NCBI GenBank assembly: GCA_964448115.1
Contig: CAYUVA010000010.1
Location: 1 to 64,000 of the forward strand
Length of the DNA: 64,000 nt
Direction of reading: 5' to 3'
Source of the DNA: CAYUVA01 sp964448115 [NCBI: uncultured bacterium]
GTDB taxonomy: Bacteria > CAYUVA01
Both the position numbers and the translations under genes were made by a program. Of this stretch, positions 8,356-16,376 are shown one piece after another. The notes beneath the pieces are model-generated. The model saw nothing but the letters and a program-made list of their open reading frames with translations. It was not told where the DNA came from and did no database searches. Position 1 is the first letter of the stretch. Each line of letters begins with the position of its first letter.

Positions 8356-9327
8356 TTGTTGGACGCTACACATAAACAGAAGGCGAAGGATCTCCTTGGT
8401 AGCCTGCCTGCGCTGGTTGAATTAGTGGTAAGAGACACGGTAGATGGACATCCACTGACATTGCAGCTCATGGAAGTGGCTGAGGAGCTATCCAGGCTAA
8501 TCGATAAAATTGCTGTTAAGAAAGAAGACAGTAGTGCGGAACTTCCCCATCTGGAGCTGCGCAGCGCCTCGTGCAGCGGTATCCTATATGCGGCTGTGCC
8601 GACCGGCTTCGAGTGGGATGTCTTCTGCAGGAGCATAAGATCGGCTGCCAGTGGCGATAGTAAAGATGTGTTTAAGAACCTACAATTGGGTGATCGAAGC
8701 TATGAGCTTGAGACTTACATCAGTGCGCAGTGTCCCCATTGTCCAAGGACGGTTTTAATTCTCAATCAACTCGCATTATCCTTTGATGGCGTAAAGCACT
8801 TGATAATCGATTCGTTAAGCTTTGCGACCAGGACTAATAAAGCCGGGGTATCCTCAGTACCGACCGTGTTTATAGGCGGTACAGCCAGATGGGTCGGCGG
8901 GATCAGTACAGAGGATCTTATCAAGCTGATCTCCACTGAAACCGATGATGAAGCCTGGGGAATGACCCTGGTATCGCAGTTGAATCATGGAGAGCTAGCC
9001 CAGGCACTGAGAACCCTTAAGGAGCACCATGGGGCAAACCGGCGATTGCTCGATCTACTGACCAAGCCAGATATGTCCAATCGAATGACCGCGCTCAGGC
9101 TCATCGAGGTCGCTGCTGAGGAGGCACCGGAGACACTGGAGGGGATCACCATGGAGCTATGTAAACTACTTGAGAACAAGGATGACAATATTCGAGGAGA
9201 TGCGGCTTATGCTCTGGGGTTGATAAAGGATCCCAAGAGCAAGGAATTTTTACAAAGAGCTCTCAATGATCCTAACCGAGATGTCCGCGAGACAGCCGAG
9301 GAGGCGCTGGAGGGAATGAATGTATGA
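8356..9327 (+). CDS. Tandem thioredoxin-fold (AhpF-N/PDO-like) protein with HEAT repeats
   Basis: A 323-residue protein with no signal peptide, so cytosolic. Residues 1-105 look like the redox-inactive first thioredoxin fold of AhpF N-terminal or archaeal protein disulfide oxidoreductase domains (GILYAAVPTGFEWDVF). Residues about 110-195 form a second fold with an active-site CPHCP motif near 125 and the cis-proline loop SVPTVFIGG near 170. The C-terminal 70-80 residues are PBS/HEAT-like helical repeats (DNIRGDAAYALGLIKDP, NRDVRETAEEALEGM). It likely acts as a dithiol/disulfide carrier; the HEAT part probably binds a partner. The start is TTG at 8356, chosen because GAGGG lies 5-7 nt upstream. 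No reductase partner is adjacent. Confidence 0.8.
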   Translation: MLDATHKQKAKDLLGSLPALVELVVRDTVDGHPLTLQLMEVAEELSRLIDKIAVKKEDSSAELPHLELRSASCSGILYAAVPTGFEWDVFCRSIRSAASGDSKDVFKNLQLGDRSYELETYISAQCPHCPRTVLILNQLALSFDGVKHLIIDSLSFATRTNKAGVSSVPTVFIGGTARWVGGISTEDLIKLISTETDDEAWGMTLVSQLNHGELAQALRTLKEHHGANRRLLDLLTKPDMSNRMTALRLIEVAAEEAPETLEGITMELCKLLENKDDNIRGDAAYALGLIKDPKSKEFLQRALNDPNRDVRETAEEALEGMNV

Positions 9328-9370
9328 TAACCTCGATTAGCCATAATTTTTGGAAAGTAGCAATCTTGAT

Positions 9371-9399
9371 TTGACATGAGTCTTTATGCATGGTATGTA
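9371..9399 (+). promoter_or_regulatory. Strong sigma-70-like promoter
   Basis: Consensus TTGACA (9371-9376), 17 bp spacer, TATGTA (9394-9399) with a TG extension just before it. It does not face any recognised protein gene: the next gene downstream is on the opposite strand. It may drive a small RNA. Confidence 0.6.
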
Positions 9400-9405
9400 G
9401 TAAAG

Positions 9406-9550
9406 ATGGAAAATAGGAAAAGGGGTGTTTTCATAGACAATGGGGAGGATCCATCGAATCTCTCTCTACTCAAGCCTCAGAGATATTAGACCCCTCAAAC
9501 TAAGTCTCTTTGACAACCCCTTCAAGCACATAGGGTCCTCCCCCTCTTCA
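9406..9550 (+). ncRNA. Candidate structured small RNA
   Basis: A transcript from the promoter at 9371-9399 would start near 9406. It would contain an 11 bp long-range stem pairing GGGGAGGATCC (9442-9452) with GGGTCCTCCCC (9533-9543, one G-U pair), enclosing smaller hairpins such as ATCTCT (9458-9463) with AGAGAT (9479-9484). I do not see the signature sequences of RNase P, tmRNA or SRP RNA. A closed stem with internal hairpins could fit 6S RNA or an unknown RNA. The 3' end is not defined. Confidence 0.3.
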
Positions 9551-9793
9551 AATATTATATCTTGGTTTTACTCTGCTCCTTTTGACTTTGGAATGTCAGT
9601 GAGAAGACGATGGCTACGAGACGCCGAAAGGACGGGCAAGGAAAAAAGATGGCAATCCCGGTAGGAAAATCAATAGCCTGCTTTTGTTTTTCATCTTACC
9701 TGCCTCATTATTGTATGTAACATCACCAAAACTAATCTCCCTTTTAATGAGAATCAATACCTAATTTCGAGCCTTATTTAAAAAAGTAATCCG

Positions 9794-12082
9794 TCAAGGA
9801 CTGTATGGCTTTAGCTGAGCGCCGTTGTAGAAGTAATAGCTGCGCCCTGGATACTTTGCCGCCACCCTCCGGTTCAACTCGGCGCCACGATCCTGCACAT
9901 AGACTACATCCGTGTCCAGATCCGGGCTGTTTAGGTGAAACACGGACCCGTAAACCGACCAGAACATGCCCTCCTTGATGAAGACCACAGCATTCTTTAT
10001 GCCCTGAGCCTTGACTTGCTCAATGATTGCTGGATTGGTGAAGTTGTAGCCCTTGTACTCGGTGCGCGCCTTGTAGGGAAGATAATCAGCCAGGTTGAAA
10101 GCTATGATGAAATAAACCATCGGCGCAAATGCGACAATGAACGATAGACTTCTCCCTCGCTCAGCATCGCCGCTGAAAAGCCGATTCTTCACCCTCAAGG
10201 CGACATCAGCCAGTCTCTGCGCGCCTATGATGCTAAGTAGAGTAAAGGCAGGCATAGCCTCGTACCAGAAGCGCGGTCCATAGCAGATCCCGTGATACCA
10301 CCAGAAATAATAACCCAAGACAAGGCAGATATAGCTCGCCAGGTGATACCAGTCCCACCTGTTCCTGGTGAACAATACAAACGGAATCAAGAGGTAGCTT
10401 AGGGTCAAGTATGGCTTCCAGCCAAAGAGGTGATGCAGAAGCACCATGAAGTTAAGCTCCACATTGCGCATCCCCTGGCGCACCGAGTGGCTGCCGAACC
10501 ACCCGACATCCCCGAAGCCGAGCCTGTCAACATCGGAGTAAACATGATAACCGAACTTGAGGGGACTGCCCGTGCAGACCGTATTGAAGGTCAACAAAAA
10601 CAATATCGGCGGAATGGCTCCGAGTACAATTAAAAAATAAGGCTTCAACCTTGCTCTATTCCCTTTTAATAGGTCGATTAGTGCATAGAATGCAGCCGGG
10701 GTAGCCATTGCTAGGGCAGTCCACGGTCTTATTATCGCTGCCATGCCGATGGCAAGACCGGCTAGAATGCCGTTCACATTCTTGCCATCCTGGTAAGTTC
10801 GCACAAACAAGTAGATGAATAAAGCCACGAACAGCAGGCACGAGGTATGCGCCATATAGGATCCGCTCATGAACAGGAAAAATGGCGAGCTGGTGGTCAA
10901 TAATCCAGCCAGAAATCCCACCTTGAACGAGTACATCCTGATGCCGATAAGAAAGATGAGTACCACGCTCAGAGCGCCAAACAGCGCTCCCATGGACCAA
11001 GGCTTGCCCAGCCAGACGCCAGGAACCATCACAAGTGAGTGCCCCGGCAGGTACTTGGTGTACCACTTGCCGTTCTTGTTCACTATCATCTCGAAGTCGA
11101 AGGACGCCTTTGGCTCAGGAGAAGGCTGATAGAACCTTCCCTTGGCAAAGACCTTGGCTTGGAACAGGGTCGATATGCTGTCCTGGACATGAGGTATCCG
11201 GTCTAAAACCGCTGATGCGATGTGCAGGTTGATTATGAAGGATGAGATAAAAAGCAAAATAGCCATAGAGGAGACAAGTATCTTGCGCAGTCTTGGCTGC
11301 TTAGCTTTTTCAAGCGCTTTCTCGTAGAGATGAACCGGCTTAACCAGAAGCGGATAGAGATGGTGATACATAAGATACAATGCCAGATAGGCTGCTACAA
11401 CACAAACAATGATAACCAGCGCAAGCCAGTAGGTTGGAATGAGCCGCACCACTATCATGCGCACATTGTACAAAAACGGCGTGCTCCACAGGTTGCTTGA
11501 AAGAGGCGCTCCCTCTTGACCGTTCTCGATGTAGTTCCAGAAGACATCCTCGTGCTTGGGACGGACATGGAACAGGATCCCTCGCTTGGCATCCTTAGCC
11601 CTTACCAGCACGCCTGCATCGAGGCCACGCGACAGCCTCGCCTCTACGACATAATCATCCCAATGGTCATAACCGCCGACGATGAACGCCTTTCCATCGA
11701 CCATGCGCCCACAGAGCAGCGGGTATATCTCGTTGATTGCATTGCGCTTCCACGGCACAGGGTAATGGTCATCCAGTTTGCTTTTCTCCAAGCCGAAGCC
11801 ATCGGAGAAGAGAATCTCGCCGGTATAAAAGTCCTTGACCACGATCCAGTCCCACGCCTGGGGGAAGATCTCGCCATGCACATGTAAGCCGACCTTGCCC
11901 TTCTCGAAGCCTTGTCGGTTGATGGTCAGCGTTGAAAGGAGCTTGCCGTTGACATAGCCCTTTGCCATGTTGCCCACTACCTCGACCTTGACCATGGTTG
12001 GAACCTTGAATGCCCAGTAGAAGGCGATAAGGATGAGAATATTGATGATTACGAAAATGACCAGGTAATCTATTTTTTTCAT
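9794..12082 (-). CDS. Membrane GT-C-type glycosyltransferase with N-terminal ConA-like domain
   Basis: A 762-residue protein. After a first membrane segment (about residues 7-25) comes a roughly 190-residue soluble domain (VKVEVVGNMAKGYVNGKLL ... VLVRAKDAKRGILFHV) that looks like a concanavalin-like/LamG jelly roll (DUF1080 type), then a second membrane segment near 220-240 and a block of about ten more hydrophobic segments typical of PMT/ArnT-like GT-C enzymes. The C-terminus is a soluble tail. Such enzymes use polyprenyl-phosphate sugars on the outer face of the inner membrane. Donor and acceptor cannot be deduced, and a catalytic acidic motif is not obvious. It follows mnmE by 10 nt in a tadA-mnmE-this gene operon. 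The ConA-like domain may bind glycan. Confidence 0.65.
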   Translation of the reverse strand: MKKIDYLVIFVIINILILIAFYWAFKVPTMVKVEVVGNMAKGYVNGKLLSTLTINRQGFEKGKVGLHVHGEIFPQAWDWIVVKDFYTGEILFSDGFGLEKSKLDDHYPVPWKRNAINEIYPLLCGRMVDGKAFIVGGYDHWDDYVVEARLSRGLDAGVLVRAKDAKRGILFHVRPKHEDVFWNYIENGQEGAPLSSNLWSTPFLYNVRMIVVRLIPTYWLALVIIVCVVAAYLALYLMYHHLYPLLVKPVHLYEKALEKAKQPRLRKILVSSMAILLFISSFIINLHIASAVLDRIPHVQDSISTLFQAKVFAKGRFYQPSPEPKASFDFEMIVNKNGKWYTKYLPGHSLVMVPGVWLGKPWSMGALFGALSVVLIFLIGIRMYSFKVGFLAGLLTTSSPFFLFMSGSYMAHTSCLLFVALFIYLFVRTYQDGKNVNGILAGLAIGMAAIIRPWTALAMATPAAFYALIDLLKGNRARLKPYFLIVLGAIPPILFLLTFNTVCTGSPLKFGYHVYSDVDRLGFGDVGWFGSHSVRQGMRNVELNFMVLLHHLFGWKPYLTLSYLLIPFVLFTRNRWDWYHLASYICLVLGYYFWWYHGICYGPRFWYEAMPAFTLLSIIGAQRLADVALRVKNRLFSGDAERGRSLSFIVAFAPMVYFIIAFNLADYLPYKARTEYKGYNFTNPAIIEQVKAQGIKNAVVFIKEGMFWSVYGSVFHLNSPDLDTDVVYVQDRGAELNRRVAAKYPGRSYYFYNGAQLKPYSP

Positions 12083-12092
12083 GGCTTATGCA

Positions 12093-13478
12093 CTACTTTC
12101 CTATGCAAAAGCGGGAGAAGATCTCATCGAGGATTTCCTCGCTGGTAACCTCGCCGGTCAGTATGCCAAGCTGATTCAGCGCCTGGCGTAGATCAAATGC
12201 GATGTATTCCAACGAAAGCTCATTATCGATCGCTTCTAGTGCCCGCCCAATCTCGTTTGCTCCTTGTGAGATCGCCCTTCTTTGGCGCAGATCATAGATC
12301 AGCTCCTCCTTGCAGTCAACGGAGAAGTGCTGCTGGGCTTTATTGATAAGCTCTCTCTCTAGCTCATCAATGCCGGTCTCGAACTTTGCCGAGATGTGCA
12401 ATGCATCGGTCAACCCAAGCCTTTTCAAGGTATCATCATCCCACTTGAACGCTAAGTCAGCCTTGTTGAAGAGCACCAGCCTTTTATCGGCACCAGGATT
12501 TGAGGCATCGAGTAGTCCTAGTTGCTCATCGTTGGGTTGCAGCGAGCCATCAAGCAGTACTATGAGCATATCAGCCTCGCTGACAAGCAATGTGGCGCGT
12601 CGCTGCCCCTCCAACTCGATCTCATCACCGGCTCGCCGAAACCCGGCAGTGTCGATCAGGGTGAAAGTATATTCGCCGATGGCTATCTCCTCGCTGATAT
12701 AGTCCCTGGTGGTGCCGGGAATGTCGCTTACGATGGAGCGATCCTTCTTGACCAGGAGGTTGAACAGGCGCGACTTGCCAACATTGGGAATACCCAGGAT
12801 GGGCGTCTTTATACCCTCGAATAATGGCGCCAGGTTCCTCGATGACGATAAAAGCAGCTGCAAACCGTGAAGTAATCCCGTGATCTCACCGCGCAGTTTA
12901 TCCCTGCTTATTACCTCGATATCGTCTTCGGGGAAGTTAAGCGCCGCCTCGATTTCGACCAGAAGCGAGCGCAGTCTTTGGGTATATTCTTTGAGCTTTC
13001 CGCCGGCGGGTGATGCAAGTGCTTTAGCTGCGACCTTAATCCCGGCATCGGAACGGGCTGCGATAAGGTCAGCCACCGCGCTTGCCTGCGAAAGCTCCAT
13101 TCTGCCGTTTAAAAATGCGCGCCTGGTGAACTCGCCAGGTTCAGCCGGCTCTGCACCGAGTGCAAACATGCAATCCAGTATTCTGCGCATCAGCAGCGGA
13201 TTGCCGTGGCAGTAAAGCTCTGCCATATCCTCACCGGTATAGCTTCTTGGCGCTCTGAACATGGCGATGTATGCACGATCTAGCAGACTGTTCGATCCTG
13301 GATCGATGATACTAGCGCCATAGATTCGGCGGTGCTCCAGATTATCGAGAGCGGGCAGTGATGGAGCCAGCCTTCTTATGATATGGAGTGCCTCTGTTCC
13401 GCTGAGCCTGATGATTCCGATGGCGCCTATGCCGACCGGGCTGCTGATGGCTGCTATTGTCTTTGCTTGGTATCGCAT
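12093..13478 (-). CDS. mnmE: tRNA uridine-5-carboxymethylaminomethyl modification GTPase MnmE
   Basis: With MnmG, MnmE installs the cmnm5 group at wobble U34 of several tRNAs, using a methylene-tetrahydrofolate one-carbon unit. The 461-residue protein has the N-terminal folate-binding domain (IAAISSPVGIGAIGIIRLSG, then YTGEDMAELYCHGNP), a central helical domain, an inserted G domain with P-loop GIPNVGKSRLFN near 230, switch region PGTTRD, DTAG and NKAD, and the invariant C-terminal CIGK. All key residues are present. It sits 25 nt downstream of tadA, also a tRNA wobble-modifying enzyme, which fits one operon. mnmG is not in the window. Confidence 0.98.
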   Translation of the reverse strand: MRYQAKTIAAISSPVGIGAIGIIRLSGTEALHIIRRLAPSLPALDNLEHRRIYGASIIDPGSNSLLDRAYIAMFRAPRSYTGEDMAELYCHGNPLLMRRILDCMFALGAEPAEPGEFTRRAFLNGRMELSQASAVADLIAARSDAGIKVAAKALASPAGGKLKEYTQRLRSLLVEIEAALNFPEDDIEVISRDKLRGEITGLLHGLQLLLSSSRNLAPLFEGIKTPILGIPNVGKSRLFNLLVKKDRSIVSDIPGTTRDYISEEIAIGEYTFTLIDTAGFRRAGDEIELEGQRRATLLVSEADMLIVLLDGSLQPNDEQLGLLDASNPGADKRLVLFNKADLAFKWDDDTLKRLGLTDALHISAKFETGIDELERELINKAQQHFSVDCKEELIYDLRQRRAISQGANEIGRALEAIDNELSLEYIAFDLRQALNQLGILTGEVTSEEILDEIFSRFCIGK

Positions 13479-13503
13479 GGTAGGTTTGCTTTTACCAAAA
13501 GAG

Positions 13504-13965
13504 TCATCTTCCAGTGCGTAAGCGCCTAAAGAATGCGCTCATAAGCTCGCTGCACTCATCTTGGAGCAGGCCGGGAATAACCTCTATGTTATGATTGAAC
13601 AATCCCGGCTCGAAAAGGGAGAGCTTGGAGTTGAAAGCGCCCCACTTGGGGTCATAAGCGCCAAAGACAAGTCGCTTGATGCGGGCATGGATCATCGCTC
13701 CAGCGCACATGGGACACGGCTCAAGCGTACAGTATAGCTCGCAGCCATCAAGGCGATGGTTGCCCAACTTCTTTGAGGTAGCCTCAATAGCCAGCATCTC
13801 GGCGTGAGCGAGCGGGTTTCTCCTTGTCTCCACCAGGTTGCAGGTCGCAGCCAGCACTTCCCCTTGGAGCGTAATAAGCGCTCCAACAGGTGCTTCACAC
13901 ATCTGCGCACCCCGCTTAGCTTCATGGATAGCCAGCCGCATCCAGTATGTATCGTTTTTTTCCAT
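13504..13965 (-). CDS. tadA: tRNA-specific adenosine deaminase TadA
   Basis: Zinc-dependent deaminase that converts A34 to inosine in tRNA-Arg(ACG). The 153-residue protein has the catalytic HAE motif (NPLAHAEMLAIE, proton-shuttle Glu) near residues 52-54 and the zinc-binding PCPMC motif in TLEPCPMCAGAMIHARI near 83-87. The following FGAYDPKWGA fits tRNA-acting TadA better than free-base deaminases. First gene of the operon with mnmE. The 190 bp between it and the divergent restriction endonuclease gene holds the promoters for both. Confidence 0.94.
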   Translation of the reverse strand: MEKNDTYWMRLAIHEAKRGAQMCEAPVGALITLQGEVLAATCNLVETRRNPLAHAEMLAIEATSKKLGNHRLDGCELYCTLEPCPMCAGAMIHARIKRLVFGAYDPKWGAFNSKLSLFEPGLFNHNIEVIPGLLQDECSELMSAFFRRLRTGR

Positions 13966-14157
13966 TAACTAAGAAGATAGCATATACGGGTATTAAGCGT
14001 CTATTGCATAAAAAATTGCGCTGTAGAGTCTGTTTAAGTCATGGGTTATTTCAAGGAGATACTAATTTAAGCCTCGATCATATCGATTGGTTGAGCAAGT
14101 AATTTAAAATGATTGATTATCTTTAGATTGATGGATAAAATAAGAAAAGGAGCAATG

Positions 14158-14826
14158 ATGGTGATAAAAGAACCATTGACATTGGAGAATTTGCTACAGG
14201 AAGCAAAGGTATTTTCAGAGTTGCAAGCTTCTATAAAAGAACGAGAACTATATGGAAAATCTGATGGTAAATCCATAGGTACATTTATCGAGCATAAATT
14301 CCATCAGCATCTGGAGCAAAAATACCAGTATGAAAAAGGCTCCTTTGCTTCTGGAATCGATTTCCCTGAGCTGGAAATAGACATAAAAGTTACTAGCATA
14401 GTCCAGCCGCAATCATCTTGTCCCTACAGAGATGCAAGACAGAAGGTATATGGCTTAGGTTATGGATTGCTGCTTTTTGTCTATCAAAAGACCGATGATC
14501 GTCAAGGCAGATATACGACTCTACAGATCGTCCATCTTATATACATTGATAAAAGTCTAACTGGTGATTATGTAACCACCAGGGGAATTCATAATATTAT
14601 TGAGCATAATGGAAATGAAGAGGATATCGCTGCTTTTCTTCAGGAACGAAACCTTCCCATAGATGACATACAAGCAAAAAAGCTTGCTGATGAGATTCTG
14701 TCCAATCCCCCGAAACAGGGATACTTGACCATTTCCAACGCTTTGCAGTGGCGACTCCAATACGGTCGTGTGATCAAAATTGCAGGGGATATAGATGGTC
14801 TCAGAAGGTTAATTAGTGGTGGTTAG
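14158..14826 (+). CDS. Putative type II restriction endonuclease (PD-(D/E)xK)
   Basis: A 222-residue protein directly before a DNA methyltransferase gene. It shows a PD-(D/E)xK-like nuclease core: GIDFPELEIDIKVTS, where the D of GID and the D-x-K of DIK, separated by a short strand, form the expected metal site. SCPYRDARQKVYGLGYGLLLFVY follows and is reminiscent of other restriction enzymes. The recognition site cannot be read from sequence. I chose ATG 14158 because AAGGAG lies 5 nt upstream; ATGs at 14155 and 14131 are also in frame. Base composition is clearly AT-richer than the flanking genes, suggesting horizontal transfer. The stop lies 1 nt before the likely methyltransferase ATG. Confidence 0.7.
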   Translation: MVIKEPLTLENLLQEAKVFSELQASIKERELYGKSDGKSIGTFIEHKFHQHLEQKYQYEKGSFASGIDFPELEIDIKVTSIVQPQSSCPYRDARQKVYGLGYGLLLFVYQKTDDRQGRYTTLQIVHLIYIDKSLTGDYVTTRGIHNIIEHNGNEEDIAAFLQERNLPIDDIQAKKLADEILSNPPKQGYLTISNALQWRLQYGRVIKIAGDIDGLRRLISGG

Positions 14827-14827
14827 A

Positions 14828-16363
14828 ATGGATTACAGTAATAGAAAAAAGGAATACGGTGATTTTCAAACTCCATTATCCTTGGCTACTGAAATATGCA
14901 ATTTTCTAAAACAACAAGGACTAAAGCCTGCTAGTATAATAGAACCAACCTGCGGAAAAGGAAATTTTCTGACAGCTTCCATTAGTGCATTTGAGGATGT
15001 GTGTGAAGTTATTGGCTTGGATATTAATTCTGATTATATAGAAAATTTACGAGAAGATCTTTCTAATATAACAAATAAAAGAAATATCAAATTATTTAAT
15101 GAGGATTTCTTTTTATTCGGATGGGCTGATACCATTAAACGATTACCTAATCCCATTTTAGTTATAGGTAATCCACCATGGATTACTAATTCACATCTCA
15201 GTACATTTGGCAGTTCAAATCGACCACAAAAATATAATTTCCTCAATATTAAAGGACTTGATGCTATTACTGGCGCAAGCAATTTTGATATATCTGAAAA
15301 TATGTTAATGCAGCTTATAGAAATATTAAACGGTAGGAAAGCTGTATTGGCAATGATTGTAAAGTACTCTACATCCAGGAAACTATATTGCTTTTGTCGT
15401 AATAAGAGTTTAATGCTGTCAGATTATCGGTTCTATTATTTAGATTCAAGAAATCATTTTGGTGTCTCGGTGGATGCTGGATTATTATATATTGAGTTCT
15501 ATCCCCCCCGCAAAGAGTATTTCTATGAAGTCTATGAATCCTTCTATCAAAGTAAAATTCCTCTCAAGTCGATCGGAACAGAAGACGGCGTTTTAGTTTC
15601 TGAGATCAAAAGTTACCATAAACTCAAGCACTTAATCGCAACCGACTCATATAATTGGCGTTCTGGAATAAAACATGATTGCAGTAAAGTCATGGAGCTT
15701 TATAAAAACGATGCAGGATTCAAAAATAGCTTGGGGGAGATCGTGGAACTGGAGGATGATTTTCTATATCCGATGCTTAAAAGCTCCGATATTGATAAGG
15801 ATAAGCCGGTTTACAAGTATATGCTCGTACCACAAAAAAGGCTTGGAGAAAGCACAAGTTATATCAAAGACAAGGCACCGAAGACTTGGAATTATCTTTG
15901 CGAGCATAAAGGATTACTTGATAAAAGGGCAAGTAATATTTATAAAAAACAACCTGCTTTTTCGGTGTTTGGAGTTGGAGATTATACTTTCCTTCCATGG
16001 AAGGTTGCTGTCTCCGGCTTCTATAAATCATTAAAATTTAAGGCTGTCGGTCCCTATGAATCTAAGCCGGTGGTATTCGATGATACAGTTTATTTCCTTC
16101 CCTTAAGCTCTGGTGAGCTAGCTCAATTAATCGCTCGTGCTTTGAACACAGATGTCGCAAGGGAGTTTTTTAAGTGCTTTTTATTTGGTGATGAAAAAAG
16201 ACCTATTACCGCTAAGTTATTGAAAAGGTTAGATATATTGGCTCTAATTAGGTCCCTCGGTTGGCAGAATGAATTAAATGCAATCCTGGATAAAGAAAGC
16301 AAGGACTCTTTGAGGTTCTGGTTACATCCCAAGATAAAACATCTATCAATCCTGGATTATTGA
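14828..16363 (+). CDS. Type II DNA methyltransferase (N6-adenine class)
   Basis: The 511-residue SAM-dependent enzyme presumably protects the host sites cut by the upstream nuclease. It opens with EYGDFQTP, common in gamma-type adenine methyltransferases, then motif I TCGKGNFL near residues 41-48 and the catalytic motif IV VIGNPPW near 115-121 (NPPW is an N6-adenine signature). The rest is a target-recognition region without clear motifs. An in-frame GTG at 14816 would overlap the endonuclease gene; ATG 14828 with GGTGG upstream is more likely. It is very AT-rich in its first half, unlike its neighbours, supporting acquisition as a mobile R-M unit inserted between tadA and the AlkP gene. No specificity subunit or control (C) protein is seen. 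Confidence 0.85.
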   Translation: MDYSNRKKEYGDFQTPLSLATEICNFLKQQGLKPASIIEPTCGKGNFLTASISAFEDVCEVIGLDINSDYIENLREDLSNITNKRNIKLFNEDFFLFGWADTIKRLPNPILVIGNPPWITNSHLSTFGSSNRPQKYNFLNIKGLDAITGASNFDISENMLMQLIEILNGRKAVLAMIVKYSTSRKLYCFCRNKSLMLSDYRFYYLDSRNHFGVSVDAGLLYIEFYPPRKEYFYEVYESFYQSKIPLKSIGTEDGVLVSEIKSYHKLKHLIATDSYNWRSGIKHDCSKVMELYKNDAGFKNSLGEIVELEDDFLYPMLKSSDIDKDKPVYKYMLVPQKRLGESTSYIKDKAPKTWNYLCEHKGLLDKRASNIYKKQPAFSVFGVGDYTFLPWKVAVSGFYKSLKFKAVGPYESKPVVFDDTVYFLPLSSGELAQLIARALNTDVAREFFKCFLFGDEKRPITAKLLKRLDILALIRSLGWQNELNAILDKESKDSLRFWLHPKIKHLSILDY

Positions 16364-16376
16364 CCTGAACAGCCTA

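Larger units (their letters stand above)
9328..9793. other. Gene-poor interval between convergent genes
   Basis: This 466 bp stretch holds a near-consensus plus-strand promoter (9371-9399) and a long inverted repeat (9442-9452 with 9533-9543). A 74-codon open frame at 9440-9664 has no recognisable features and I do not call it as a gene. From 9670 onward the sequence is AT-rich and I see nothing further. Confidence 0.6.

Noticed and set aside
9440-9664. A 74-codon plus-strand frame after the strong promoter
   Set aside because: No good ribosome-binding site at the right distance, no recognisable domain or composition typical of a protein, and it overlaps the proposed RNA stem. Treated as non-coding.
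14158-14826. Control (C) protein of the R-M system
   Set aside because: No helix-turn-helix and the size is too large; the DIK motif favours a nuclease.
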